This document shows, piece by piece, positions 28,856 to 37,974 of a stretch of 64,000 nt of DNA (its first letter is position 1; every line of letters begins with the position of its first letter). Position numbers and translations under genes: made by a program. Source of the stretch: Oceanibium sediminis. Its GTDB lineage: Bacteria > Pseudomonadota > Alphaproteobacteria > Rhodobacterales > Rhodobacteraceae. Where the stretch lies: positions 558,001 to 622,000 of the forward strand of contig NZ_QGNX01000001.1 of NCBI RefSeq assembly GCF_003265325.1, in the 5' to 3' direction. A model generated the notes under the pieces. The model searched no databases. It saw only the letters and a list, made by a program, of their open reading frames with translations, and was not told where the DNA came from.

Positions 28856-29026
28856 TCAGTGACAGGGGAACGTAATGGAGTGGCGGCTGTCGTGCGCGGC
28901 AGTATGCAGTGCCGCGGAATTGGCGAAACCCGCCGTCCACAGCAGTGCCGCGCCAAGCACGAGGGTTACCAGGATCGCCTGGACATCAGCATCCACGCGC
29001 CGTCCGGCCTTGATAAGAGTAGTCAT
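28856..29026 (-). CDS. cbtB: Cobalt transporter subunit CbtB
   Basis: 56 residues: one membrane helix (about 16-37) followed by HTAAHDSRHSITFPCH, the CbtB His-containing C-terminus with a final PCH that is a likely metal site. The ATG at 29026 has GGAAGGAGACGAAC upstream, an excellent ribosome site; the open frame before it overlaps the riboswitch and is not coding. First gene after the riboswitch. Confidence 0.93.
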   Translation of the reverse strand: MTTLIKAGRRVDADVQAILVTLVLGAALLWTAGFANSAALHTAAHDSRHSITFPCH

Positions 29027-29064
29027 GTTCGTCTCCTTCCGTCCCACCGACGGTGTTATCGTTG

Positions 29065-29275
29065 CATTCGAGGCAGGTCTCCTGGCTCGCGGGTCATCGC
29101 GGGACACCAGCCTTCCCGAACCCGATGGCCCAGTGGCATGAACGGTGCCCGCTCTCCGCCGACAGTCGCGGGGGCGGCTGCATCCCGGGGCCCCCTGGTT
29201 GGGTCGGCCCCTGCTGCATTCCCTTTTGATCCCTTACCCCGCTTAGCGCGGTATTCGGGAACCTCAAGCTTCAGT
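29065..29275 (-). ncRNA. Cobalamin riboswitch (cbtB leader)
   Basis: On the minus strand all main conserved blocks appear in order: GAGGTTCCC, GGGAATGCAGC, GCCGCCCCCGCGACTGT, GCCACTGGG, GGGAAGGC, and the B12 box AGCCAGGAGACCTGCC at 29071-29087. It ends about 40 nt before the cbtB start, so ligand binding probably hides the cbtB ribosome site or stops transcription. It should turn off cobalt uptake and chelation genes when B12 is plentiful. Confidence 0.95.
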
Positions 29276-29357
29276 GATGGCCCCGCCGCCCGGCGGTGTC
29301 AAGCACGGGAAGCGCCGCAATGCGCCTGCGCGCAGCCACTGACACAGCGGCCAAGCG

Positions 29358-30104
29358 TCAAAGCTGCGCCCGCGCCCAGGCCAGCGCGGCGGCCTGCCCG
29401 TCCAGCACGGCATCTGCTGGGGTAAGGCGCGGCTGGGGGATCATCAGCACCGCGATCCCCAGCTTTGCCGCCGCTTCCAGCTTGGCGCGGCCCGCGCGGC
29501 CCCCGGCGTTCTTGCAGATCAGGTGGGTAACCCCAAGGCGGGCGAACAGCGTCTCCTCTCCCGCCCGGTCATAGGGAGGGCGCGCCAAGATCACCTGCGT
29601 TCCCTGCGGCAGCGGCGCGTCGGGCGGCTCGATCGCGCGCAGCGTCAGGCAGATGTCGGGCCGTTCCGGCAGTACCGCCGCGGCCGAGACCCCGGCGGCG
29701 AGGAACCCATGCGCCCCCGTCGGCAGCATCCCGATCGCCGCGCCGATATCCGTTGCATCGCGCCAGCGCGCCCCCGGTCCGGGCCGCCAGGGGGGCCGTG
29801 CCAGCCGCGCCAGCGGCACACCAGCGCGCGCCGCAGCCTTTACGGCGTTGGCGCTGATCTGCTCCGCAAACGGATGCGTCGCGTCGATGATCGCCCCGAT
29901 CCCCTGCTCCCGAAGGTAGGCGGCCATCCCCTCGACGCCGCCAAAGCCGCCCCTGCGCAGCTCGCCGGTATAGGGCAGCGGCGCTGCGGTCACCCCGGCC
30001 AGCGAGGTCACCGTGTCCACCGCCGCGTCCGCCAGCGCCGCGCCCAGCGCCCGTGCCTCGGCGGTGCCGCCCAGCAAAAGCAGGCGGCGCGCCCTATCGG
30101 GCAT
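29358..30104 (-). CDS. cobK: Precorrin-6A reductase (CobK/CbiJ)
   Basis: 248 residues. NADPH-dependent reduction of the corrin macrocycle at precorrin-6A. It starts with the nucleotide-binding LLLLGGTAEARALG (about 8-21), with IDATHPFAEQIS (about 73-84) and the family region ICKNAGGRAGRAKLEAA near the C-terminus. It overlaps the end of cbiD by 11 nt, so the two are co-translated. Confidence 0.93.
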   Translation of the reverse strand: MPDRARRLLLLGGTAEARALGAALADAAVDTVTSLAGVTAAPLPYTGELRRGGFGGVEGMAAYLREQGIGAIIDATHPFAEQISANAVKAAARAGVPLARLARPPWRPGPGARWRDATDIGAAIGMLPTGAHGFLAAGVSAAAVLPERPDICLTLRAIEPPDAPLPQGTQVILARPPYDRAGEETLFARLGVTHLICKNAGGRAGRAKLEAAAKLGIAVLMIPQPRLTPADAVLDGQAAALAWARAQL

Positions 30105-31161
30105 GGGCCAGCACCGCGCCGTCTCTGTCGATCACCATCACGTCCACGGCCACGCCGGAGCCTTTCAGCAATTGCGCCGCCCGCGCCTGCGCCGCCTCGG
30201 CCACCGCCTGCGCAAGGCCCGGGCCCGCGATGCTCAGCGCATGGGCGGCGGTGTTCGCCGATGCGACCTCTGCCGGGTCCACGCCAAGCCCCTCGGCCAG
30301 CGCGGCCAGCTTCTCGAAATCCACCTGTGAGCGTGAGGAATGCAGATCCACCGCCCCCTGCGCCAGCTTGGTCAGCTTTCCAAAACCGCCCGCGATGGTC
30401 AGGTAGGGCACCGGGTGCCGGGCGAGGTACTTCATCAACCCACCCGCGAAATCGCCCATGTCCAGCATCGCGTGATCCGCCAGCCCCAGCACCCGCTGCG
30501 CCGTCGCCTCCGATGTCGCGCCGGTGGCCCCGGCCACGTGGGTCACGCCATTCGCGCGCGCCACGTCGATGCCGCGATGGATCGAGGCGATCCACGCCGC
30601 ACAGGAAAACGGCCGCACGATCCCCGTCGTTCCAAGGATCGAGATGCCGCCCGTGATCCCCAGCCGGGGGTTCCAGGTCTTCTTCGCCAGCTCCTCCCCC
30701 CCGGGGACCGAGATTTCGACCGCGATGTCCCCCGGCACGCCAAGCTCGGCACAAACCTCCGTCACCGCGCCGGTGATCATCGTGCGCGGCACCGGGTTGA
30801 TCGCCGGTTCCCCCGGCGGGATCGGCAGGCCGGGCATCGTGACGCGCCCCACGCCGGGTCCGGCGGCAAAGGTCACGCCGCTGCCGGGCGCGCCCCGCCG
30901 CACGGTGGCGATGATGATCGCACCATGGGTCACGTCCGGGTCGTCGCCCGCGTCCTTCTGCACGCTGGCGCGGGCCCAGTCGGGGCCGCTCGCCACCTCG
31001 ACCAGCGGAAAATCGACGACCTGCCCGCGCGGAAGCGTGATGGTGACAGGGTTCGGAAATGCCCCGGACAGCAGGCCCTGCACCGCCGCCTTCGCGGCAG
31101 CGGTGGCGCAGGCGCCTGTGGTAAATCCCGTGCGCAGGTCTTGATCCGGTTTGCGTCCCAT
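30094..31161 (-). CDS. cbiD: Cobalt-precorrin-5B C1-methyltransferase CbiD
   Basis: 355 residues from MGRKPDQDLRTGFTTGAC. C1-methylation after ring contraction, a step of the early-cobalt (anaerobic-type) route. RTGFTTGACATAAAKAA near the N-terminus and LGITGGISILGTTGIV are family hallmarks. The open frame extends 23 codons upstream without conservation. It is divergent from cobA. Its presence replaces CobF, which is not seen in the window. Confidence 0.94.
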   Translation of the reverse strand: MGRKPDQDLRTGFTTGACATAAAKAAVQGLLSGAFPNPVTITLPRGQVVDFPLVEVASGPDWARASVQKDAGDDPDVTHGAIIIATVRRGAPGSGVTFAAGPGVGRVTMPGLPIPPGEPAINPVPRTMITGAVTEVCAELGVPGDIAVEISVPGGEELAKKTWNPRLGITGGISILGTTGIVRPFSCAAWIASIHRGIDVARANGVTHVAGATGATSEATAQRVLGLADHAMLDMGDFAGGLMKYLARHPVPYLTIAGGFGKLTKLAQGAVDLHSSRSQVDFEKLAALAEGLGVDPAEVASANTAAHALSIAGPGLAQAVAEAAQARAAQLLKGSGVAVDVMVIDRDGAVLAHAR

Positions 31162-31259
31162 CGCCGGGGACTCTAGACCCGTGGAAATCGGTGCGCCAGC
31201 GGTCAAAACATGTCGCTTTCGCCTCGCCAAGGGGGCCGGGAACGGGGTAGATATGGGTC

Positions 31260-32132
31260 ATGGACAGGATTGCAGACATCAACCCCCTGCCGCATGGCGA
31301 CTGGCCCGTGTTCGACCCGGGCCTGGTCTGGCTTGTCGGCGCCGGGCCGGGCGACCCAGGCCTGATGACGCTGCACGGTCTGAACGCGCTGCGCCAGGCC
31401 GATGTGATCATCTACGACGCCCTGGTCGAGCCGAAAATCCTGGACTGGCGCCGCCCGGGCGCAACGGTGGAATACGCCGGCAAACGGGGTGGCAAACCCT
31501 CGCCCCAGCAACGCTCCATCTCGCTGCGCCTGATCGAACTGGCGCGCGAGGGCAAGCGCGTGCTGCGCCTGAAAGGGGGCGATCCCTTCGTCTTCGGCCG
31601 CGGCGGAGAGGAGGCGCAGACGCTGGTCGCCGCCGGCATCCCGATCCGCATCACGCCGGGCATCACCGCCGGGATCGGCGGGCTGGCCTATGCCGGGATT
31701 CCCGCCACCCATCGCGACGTGAACCAGGCCGTCACCTTCGTGACCGGCCACGACGCCACCGGCAACGCCCCGGCGGCGCTGGACTGGGCCGCGCTGGCCA
31801 AAAGCTCGCCCGTACTGGTGATGTACATGGCGATCAAGCACCTGCCCCAGATCACCGCCGCGCTGATCGCGGGCGGCCGTGCGCCGGACGAACCCGTCGC
31901 AATCGTGACCGATGCGACGCGCCCCGGCCAGCAGGTCCTTGAAACGACGCTGGGCAGGGCCGCGCAGGACGTGATCGAACAAAAGGTCGAACCCCCGGCG
32001 ATCATCTGCGTGGGGCGCACCACGCTGCTGCGCCAGACGCTGGACTGGGCCGGGCAGCTGGCCGGGCAACCGCCCCGCGCACTGGACCCGCTGGGCACGG
32101 GACTCGGCACCGGCCTCGCCGACAGCGCCTGA
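31260..32132 (+). CDS. cobA: Uroporphyrinogen-III C-methyltransferase
   Basis: 290 residues. SAM-dependent methylation at C2 and C7 to precorrin-2, the entry step to corrins. Motifs: LVGAGPGDPGLMTLHGL (about 25-41), RLKGGDPFVFGRGGEEA (about 99-115) and VMYMAIKHLP. A single-domain CobA without the CysG dehydrogenase part. Its stop and the cobB start share one base (TGATG). Confidence 0.96.
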   Translation: MDRIADINPLPHGDWPVFDPGLVWLVGAGPGDPGLMTLHGLNALRQADVIIYDALVEPKILDWRRPGATVEYAGKRGGKPSPQQRSISLRLIELAREGKRVLRLKGGDPFVFGRGGEEAQTLVAAGIPIRITPGITAGIGGLAYAGIPATHRDVNQAVTFVTGHDATGNAPAALDWAALAKSSPVLVMYMAIKHLPQITAALIAGGRAPDEPVAIVTDATRPGQQVLETTLGRAAQDVIEQKVEPPAIICVGRTTLLRQTLDWAGQLAGQPPRALDPLGTGLGTGLADSA

Positions 32133-33421
32133 TGGCCCGGCGCGGGCTGGTGATTGCCGCCCCCGCCTCGGGCGCGGGCAAGACGACGGTCACCCTGGCG
32201 CTGCTGCGCGCGCTCAGAACCGCCGGTCATGACGTGGCCAGCGCCAAGAGCGGCCCGGACTACATCGACCCCGCCTTTCACGCCGCCGCCTGCGGCGCGC
32301 CGTCCCTGAACCTCGACGCCTGGGCGATGAGCGCCGACAGCTTGCGCGCCCGCGCCGCCGCCCTGCCGGGCGAGCTGCTGATCGTCGAAGGGGCGATGGG
32401 CGCGCTCGACGGCGCAGGGCAGGGCGGACGAGGCTCCGCCGCCGACCTCGCCCAGGCGCTCGGCCTGCCGCTGGTGCTGGTGCTCGACGCTGCGAAACAA
32501 GGCGCGTCGGTGACGCTCCCCGTCTCCGGGCTACGGGCCGAGCGTCCCGACCTTCCCATCGCCGGGGTGATCCTGAACCGGCTCGGCTCACCACGTCACC
32601 TCGGCATCGCAAGGGCGGCGTTGGAACGGCGCGGCGTTCCCCTCCTCGGCCACATGTTTCGCGAGGCCGCCCTCGGCCTTCCCGAACGCCACCTCGGGCT
32701 GGTGCAAGCGGGCGAACATCCCGCCCTCGACAGCTTCCTCGACACCGCCGCCGCGCGCCTCGCCGCCGCCACAGACCTAACCGCAATCGCCGCCACCGCA
32801 GGCACGCTCACCCCACCATCCGGCAGCGCAACACGCCTGCCCCCGCCGGGCCAGCACGTCGCTATCGCGCGCGATACCGCCTTCGCCTTCTGCTACCGCC
32901 ACGTGCTGGACGACTGGCGCGCAGCGGGGGCCAAGCTGTCCTTCTTCTCCCCACTTCAGGATCAGGCCCCCGACCCGCAGGCAAGCGCCATCTACCTGCC
33001 GGGCGGCTACCCCGAACTCCACGCCCCGCGCCTCGCCGCCGCAGCCAACTTCCGCACAGCCCTCCACACCGCCGCCGCGAAAGGCGTGACGATCCACGGC
33101 GAATGCGGCGGCTACATGACCCTTGGAACGCATCTGACCGACGCCGAAGGCACGCCCCACGAAATGCTCGGCCTGCTGCCCGTGGCCACCAGCTTCGCAA
33201 AGCGCCGCCTGCACCTCGGCTACCGGCAGTTGACCCCGCGCGGCGGCCCCTGGTCCGGCCCGCTCGCCGCCCATGAATTCCACTACGCCACGATCACCGA
33301 CCAGGCCGAAGACGCAAACCTCTTCGACGCCACCGACGCCGAGGGCACAGCCCTGCCCCCCATGGGCCACCGGCGCGGCAGCGTCACCGGCACCTTCGCG
33401 CACATCATCGGGCCCCGCTGA
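32132..33421 (+). CDS. cobB: Cobyrinic/hydrogenobyrinic acid a,c-diamide synthase
   Basis: 429 residues. ATP- and glutamine-dependent amidation of the a and c side chains. The P-loop PASGAGKTTVTLALLRAL lies at the N-terminus (about 11-28), followed by SGPDYIDPAFH and the amidotransferase Cys in HGECGGYMTLG. C-terminal HEFHYATI and GTFAHIIG are typical. Coupled to cobA by overlapping codons. Confidence 0.95.
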   Translation: MARRGLVIAAPASGAGKTTVTLALLRALRTAGHDVASAKSGPDYIDPAFHAAACGAPSLNLDAWAMSADSLRARAAALPGELLIVEGAMGALDGAGQGGRGSAADLAQALGLPLVLVLDAAKQGASVTLPVSGLRAERPDLPIAGVILNRLGSPRHLGIARAALERRGVPLLGHMFREAALGLPERHLGLVQAGEHPALDSFLDTAAARLAAATDLTAIAATAGTLTPPSGSATRLPPPGQHVAIARDTAFAFCYRHVLDDWRAAGAKLSFFSPLQDQAPDPQASAIYLPGGYPELHAPRLAAAANFRTALHTAAAKGVTIHGECGGYMTLGTHLTDAEGTPHEMLGLLPVATSFAKRRLHLGYRQLTPRGGPWSGPLAAHEFHYATITDQAEDANLFDATDAEGTALPPMGHRRGSVTGTFAHIIGPR

Positions 33422-33426
33422 CGGGC

Positions 33427-33469
33427 CCCCACTTTATCTCCGAAAATACTCCCGCCGGAGGCTCCGGCG
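33427..33469 (-). repeat. REP-like repeat downstream of cobB (copy B)
   Basis: Core CTCCGAAAATACTCC with CCCCACTTTA before it, joined to an 8-bp palindrome with a one-base centre (CGCCGGAG-G-CTCCGGCG, 33453-33469). Near-identical core to the copy inside cobN. It lies between the convergent ends of cobB and cobM and may act as a bidirectional terminator. Confidence 0.65.
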
Positions 33470-33489
33470 CGTGCCAGACGCGCCGCCGC

Positions 33490-34257
33490 TCAGCCCTTGC
33501 GCTTTGGCCTCAGCACATGCGGAAAAGCCCCGTCATAAAGCGCACTGTCCCGGAACTCCTGGGACTCCCCCAGCCCCCGGCCGACGAAGATCAGCGCCGT
33601 GCGGGTCAGCTTCGCCGCGCGTACCTTGTCCCGGATGTCCGAAAGCGTGCCGCGCAGGATCGCCTCGTCCGGCCAGCCCACCCGATAGGCCACGACCACC
33701 GGGCAATCCGCGCCGTAATGGGGCACCAGGCGGCGCTCGATCTCAAGCAGGTTGCGCACCGACAGATGGATCGCCAGCGTCGCGCGGCTGCGCCCCAGCG
33801 TGTCCAGATCCTCGCCCTCGGGCATGGCCGAACTTTTCATCGCCGTGCGCGTCAGGATCAGGGTCTGCGTCACCTCCGGAATGGTCAGCTCCTGCCCCAT
33901 GGCGGCAGCGGCGGCGGCATAGGCGGGGACGCCGGGGATGATCTGGTAATCGATGCCCAGCGCGCGCAGGCGGCGGATCTGCTCGGCGATCGCCCCGTAA
34001 AGCGAAGGGTCGCCCGAATGCACCCGCGCCACGTCCTGCCCCCGCTCATGCGCAGCCGAGATTTCGTCGATGATCTCGTCCAGCGTCATCGGCGCGGTAT
34101 CGCGCACCAGCGCGCCGTCGGGCGCCCCGGCAACCACCGCCTCGGGCACCAGTGAGCCCGCGTACAAGCACACCGGGCAGGCGGCGATCAGCCGCGCCGC
34201 CTTCAGGGTCAGAAGTTCCGGGTCGCCCGGACCCGCACCGATGAAATAGACCGTCAT
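33490..34257 (-). CDS. cobM: Precorrin-4 C11-methyltransferase
   Basis: 255 residues. SAM-dependent tetrapyrrole methylase that methylates C11 (CbiF in the early-cobalt route). The family start VYFIGAGPGDPELLTLKAA, the conserved VARVHSGDPSLYGAIAEQ (about 76-93) and IIPGVPAYAAAAAAMGQELT are clear. Last gene of the seven-gene minus-strand operon, 22 nt after cobJ. Confidence 0.96.
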   Translation of the reverse strand: MTVYFIGAGPGDPELLTLKAARLIAACPVCLYAGSLVPEAVVAGAPDGALVRDTAPMTLDEIIDEISAAHERGQDVARVHSGDPSLYGAIAEQIRRLRALGIDYQIIPGVPAYAAAAAAMGQELTIPEVTQTLILTRTAMKSSAMPEGEDLDTLGRSRATLAIHLSVRNLLEIERRLVPHYGADCPVVVAYRVGWPDEAILRGTLSDIRDKVRAAKLTRTALIFVGRGLGESQEFRDSALYDGAFPHVLRPKRKG

Positions 34258-34279
34258 TGCCTGGCCCTCCTGCTCTCGC

Positions 34280-36076
34280 TCATTCCACGTCCGCCAGTTT
34301 CTTCGCGTAGCCCCGCGGGGTGTAGATCTGCCACCCTTCCGCCGCCGCCGCGATATCGCCGGTCTGGAACGCCCGGGTTTGCGATGCGCCGATCAGCACC
34401 ACGGTCAGCATGTCGACCTCGTCCACCTCCAGCGTGGCAAGGGTGCGGCGGCGCAACTGCTCCTCCGGCCGACCAAGGTTGGAGGCCAGAAGGACAGGCG
34501 TATCGGCGGGGCGCTGTTCAAGCAGGATGTCCCGCGCTTCGGCCAGCAGGGTGCGGCGGCGGCGCGACACGGGGTTGTAGAAGGCGATCACGAAATCCCC
34601 CGCCGCTGCCGCGTGCAGGCGCTGGATGATCGTCTCGCGCGGGGTCAGCAGGTCCGACAGGGAAATCGCGCAGAAGTCATGCCCCAGCAACGCCCCCGCC
34701 CGGGCCGAGGCCGCCTGAAGCGCCGAGATCCCCGGCGCATTCTGCACTGCCACCCGGCGCGCGGCGGCGCTGACACCGCCCGTGTCCTCGTCCCGGTCCA
34801 GCAGTTCGGCCACCAGCGCGCCCATCGCGAAGATCCCCGCATCGCCTGAGGAAATCAGCGCCACGCGCCGCCCCTCACCGGCGGATTCCAGCGCGTAGCG
34901 GCAGCGCAGCTCTTCCTCGCCCAGGGCGAATTCCCGGCGCGGCTTGCCCTTGGCCAGCGGCCCCAGCAGGTCCAGGTACAGGCCGTAGCCCACCAACTCG
35001 TCCGCCTCGCGGATCAGGCGGGTGGCTTCCGGCGTGCGCCACTCGGCGGCACCGGGGCCGATGCCCACCACGGCCAGATGCCCGCGCGGCATGCCCTTGC
35101 GCGGGGCGGTTCCGATCCGCGCAAGCGCGCAGGTCGCCATCGGGCTTTTGACCTTTTCCACGACCAGCGCACCATCCGGCCCGGCAGCGGCCAGCGCCGC
35201 ACCTTCGGCCACGCCATGGCAGCCAACCTCGGCAAAGACGATGTCGGACGGGGCGCTCAGGCGGGGCGTCTCCGCCTCCAGCACGTCGGCGGGGAAGAAG
35301 CGCGCAGGCACGCCGTAATGCGCCGCCAGCGCGTGCACGGCGGCCTCGTCCGCCTTCACGTCGATCGAGACGACCTCGGCCAGTTCGCCCCCGGCGATAC
35401 CGTTGTCCGCCAGGACTGCCCCGACGTGAGAGATCATCGCCTCAGGCGCAGTGCCCCGCGCGCAGCCCACGCCCAGCGCGAAGCGGCGCTGGCGATAGAT
35501 CAGCGGCGCGGCCCCTTCGACGGACAGCACGACAGGGCCGTCACCGGCGACGCGCTCAGCGTCCAGCGGGGCCAGCCAGTCCGCCGTACCGCTAATCCGC
35601 GCCGCAGCGCCGGATAGCAGGGCGGCCATCGCGGCCTTCGCGTCCTCGGGGTTGTCCAGCGTCCAGCCTTGGGGCGGTTCATCCAGCGCCACGCCAAGGC
35701 GCAGGTCGCCTGCCGTGGTGATCGCGGCGGCGGAGTCCAAAACCTCAGCCACCTGCCGCGCCAGCGCGTTCGCGCCGCGATGCCCACCCAGCAGGGGGAC
35801 CACCGCGCTGCCATCCTCGGCCACCGCCAGCACCGGCGGTTCGGCCCATTTGTCGCCCAGCACCGGGGCCAGCGTGCGAATCAGGATGCCGCTGGCGCAG
35901 ATACCGATGATCGGCGTGCCCGCCTGGAACAGGCCCTGCACATGGGCGGCCACATCGCCAAAGCCGTCCGGGCCAAGGCGCGGGTGGTGCTGCGCGCCCA
36001 GCGCCTCGGCCAGCCGTTCGGCCAGCGGCATCGCGCCGGCGGTCAGGCTCAGGACAACAGGTTCAGCTGCTTGCAT
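34280..36076 (-). CDS. cobJ: CbiG-CobJ fusion: cobalt-precorrin-5A hydrolase / precorrin-3B C17-methyltransferase
   Basis: 598 residues, two enzymes in one chain. Residues about 1-330 are CbiG-like: GICASGILIRTLAPVL, VVPLLGGHRGANALA and the C-terminal CobE-type block RRFALGVGCARGTAPEAM. Residues about 335-598 are CobJ/CbiH: AVVGIGPGAAEWRTPEA, ISSGDAGIFAMGALVAEL, NAPGISALQAASARAGALLG and VIAFYNPVSRRR. CobJ/CbiH contracts the ring and methylates C17; CbiG opens the resulting lactone. CbiG is a marker of the early-cobalt route. It overlaps cobI by 14 nt. Confidence 0.93.
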   Translation of the reverse strand: MQAAEPVVLSLTAGAMPLAERLAEALGAQHHPRLGPDGFGDVAAHVQGLFQAGTPIIGICASGILIRTLAPVLGDKWAEPPVLAVAEDGSAVVPLLGGHRGANALARQVAEVLDSAAAITTAGDLRLGVALDEPPQGWTLDNPEDAKAAMAALLSGAAARISGTADWLAPLDAERVAGDGPVVLSVEGAAPLIYRQRRFALGVGCARGTAPEAMISHVGAVLADNGIAGGELAEVVSIDVKADEAAVHALAAHYGVPARFFPADVLEAETPRLSAPSDIVFAEVGCHGVAEGAALAAAGPDGALVVEKVKSPMATCALARIGTAPRKGMPRGHLAVVGIGPGAAEWRTPEATRLIREADELVGYGLYLDLLGPLAKGKPRREFALGEEELRCRYALESAGEGRRVALISSGDAGIFAMGALVAELLDRDEDTGGVSAAARRVAVQNAPGISALQAASARAGALLGHDFCAISLSDLLTPRETIIQRLHAAAAGDFVIAFYNPVSRRRRTLLAEARDILLEQRPADTPVLLASNLGRPEEQLRRRTLATLEVDEVDMLTVVLIGASQTRAFQTGDIAAAAEGWQIYTPRGYAKKLADVE

Positions 36077-36782
36077 AGGGATCGTCCCCCGGGATCAGGA
36101 TCATGGAAAAATAAGGGGCGGTGGCGGGCGCATCGGCCAGCGGCACCGCCTGTTGCTGCGGCAGGCTGGCGTGGGCGACGAACATCGCCCGCCGCTCCAG
36201 CCCCAGGTCCGCCAGCACCGCGCGCAGGCGCGGCAGGTGCCGCCCCACCTTCAGGATCGCGAAGGCCCCGCCACGCGCCAGCATGTGGCGCAGGGTGTCA
36301 TCCTCCAGCGGGCCGGGCAGCACCGTCAGCGTTTCGTTGCGCGCGCACAGCGGCCGCGCCGCCGCCGCAGCACAACCGGTCAGCGAGGTGACGCCGGGCA
36401 CCACCCTCACCGGCACCTGCCCGCTCAGCCGCTCGAACAGGTACATGAACGAGCCGTAGAAGAACGGGTCGCCCTCGCACAGCACCACCACGTCCTGCCC
36501 GGCGCGCGCCTGTTCGGCGATCCGCGCGGCGGCGGCGTCATAGACGGCCTGCGCGGGGAACCGCTCGGTCCGCATGGGGATGACGATGGGAATCTCTTCC
36601 GCCTCGGCCGAAATCTCCGCCGCGGCGATGGAGCGGGCGAAACTCTCGCCACTGTCCGGCGCGGGATAGGCGATGACATTGGCGGAGCGGATCAGGCGCT
36701 GTGCGCGCACGGTCATCAGGTCCGGGTCACCGGGGCCAAGGCCGACGCCATAGACGGTGCCGACGGTCGTTTGTTCAGTCAT
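36063..36782 (-). CDS. cobI: Precorrin-2 C20-methyltransferase
   Basis: 239 residues. SAM-dependent methylation at C20 giving precorrin-3A. It begins with a short lead and VYGVGLGPGDPDLMTVRAQR (about 10-29), with VVLCEGDPFFYGSFMYL (about 98-114) and VRVVPGVTSLTGCAAAAARP. Overlaps cobL by 8 nt and cobJ by 14 nt. Confidence 0.95.
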   Translation of the reverse strand: MTEQTTVGTVYGVGLGPGDPDLMTVRAQRLIRSANVIAYPAPDSGESFARSIAAAEISAEAEEIPIVIPMRTERFPAQAVYDAAAARIAEQARAGQDVVVLCEGDPFFYGSFMYLFERLSGQVPVRVVPGVTSLTGCAAAAARPLCARNETLTVLPGPLEDDTLRHMLARGGAFAILKVGRHLPRLRAVLADLGLERRAMFVAHASLPQQQAVPLADAPATAPYFSMILIPGDDPYASS

Positions 36783-37974
36783 TGTGCCACACCCATTGCG
36801 TCACCGGCATTGCCGCGCGCCAGCCCCGGAACGGTCCGACGGGTTCCGCCCTTGCCACCGACAGGCGCGTCAGCGTCCCGCCGTGACGCGCATGGGCGGC
36901 GATCAGCAGCGCCTCGCTTTCCAATGTCACCGCGTTGGCCACCAACCGCCCCTGCGGGGCGAGCGCGGCGCGGCATACGTCAATCGTCTGTTCCGACAGG
37001 CCGCCACCGATGAAGATGGCGTCCGGCGTCGGCAGCCCCTCCAGCGCCTCGGGCGCGGTGCCGTCGATCAGGGTCAGGCGCGGCGCGCCCAGCTTCAGCG
37101 CGTTGCGCGCGGCCATGTCGCGCCGGTCTGCACGCGGCTCGATCCCATAGGCCGCGCCATCGCGCGCCAACCGCAGCCACTCCACCCCGACTGAGCCGCA
37201 GCCCGCGCCCACGTCCCACAGCACGCCGTGGCGGCGCGGGGCCAGTTGGGAAAGGGTCAGCGCGCGCACCTCGGACTTGGTCATCTTTCCGTCATGCTCG
37301 AACGCGTCGTCGGGCAGGCCTGGGCCCTTGGGCAACACCCGTGCTCCCGGCGCGGCGCGGCACTCGATGGCCAGCAGGTGGAACGCGGGGGACTCCGCCG
37401 CCCAGCTTTCCGCCACCCCGTCGATCCGGCTTTCGCGCGGCCCGCCCAGCGCGCCCAGAACGGTCATCGCGCTTGGCCCGTAGCCGTGCGCGGCGAGCAG
37501 CGCGGCCACTTCCCCCGGCGTGTCACCGTCGCGGGTCAGCACCAGCAGGCGGGCGTTCGGCGCAAAGAAGGGGATCGCCTGTTCCACCGGACGGCCATGC
37601 ACGGTCAGCGTTTCCACGTCCGCCAGGCTCCACCCCATGCGCGCGGCCCCCCACTGGAAGGCCGAGAGCTGCGGGTGGAACGTAACCTCCGCCGCAGGGA
37701 TCGCCTTCAGAATTCGCGCCCCGACGGAATACCAAAGCGGATCGCCCGTCACCAGGATCACCAGCCGCTTGCCGCGATGGCTGCGGATCACGTCGATCAT
37801 CGCATCGAAGGGCGAGGGCCAGGCCAGCCGCTCCGCCTGCACCGCGTCGCTCAGGCGGTGGTGCCGGTCGCCGCCGATGATCACCTCGGCCGCTTCCACC
37901 ACCGCGCGGGCAGAGGGCGACAGGCCGTCCATCCCGTCCTCGCCGATGCCGACAATGCCCAGCCATGCGCTCAT
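36775..37974 (-). CDS. cobL: Precorrin-6Y C5,15-methyltransferase (decarboxylating)
   Basis: 399 residues, with CbiE-like and CbiT-like domains fused as in CobL. The N-terminal part has the tetrapyrrole methylase start LGIVGIGEDGMDGLSP and LVTGDPLWYSVGARI. The C-terminal part (from about 215) is a Rossmann methylase with KSEVRALTLSQLAP and LWDVGAGCGSVGVEWLRL. It methylates C5 and C15 and removes the C12 acetate carboxyl. It overlaps both neighbours. Confidence 0.95.
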   Translation of the reverse strand: MSAWLGIVGIGEDGMDGLSPSARAVVEAAEVIIGGDRHHRLSDAVQAERLAWPSPFDAMIDVIRSHRGKRLVILVTGDPLWYSVGARILKAIPAAEVTFHPQLSAFQWGAARMGWSLADVETLTVHGRPVEQAIPFFAPNARLLVLTRDGDTPGEVAALLAAHGYGPSAMTVLGALGGPRESRIDGVAESWAAESPAFHLLAIECRAAPGARVLPKGPGLPDDAFEHDGKMTKSEVRALTLSQLAPRRHGVLWDVGAGCGSVGVEWLRLARDGAAYGIEPRADRRDMAARNALKLGAPRLTLIDGTAPEALEGLPTPDAIFIGGGLSEQTIDVCRAALAPQGRLVANAVTLESEALLIAAHARHGGTLTRLSVARAEPVGPFRGWRAAMPVTQWVWHND

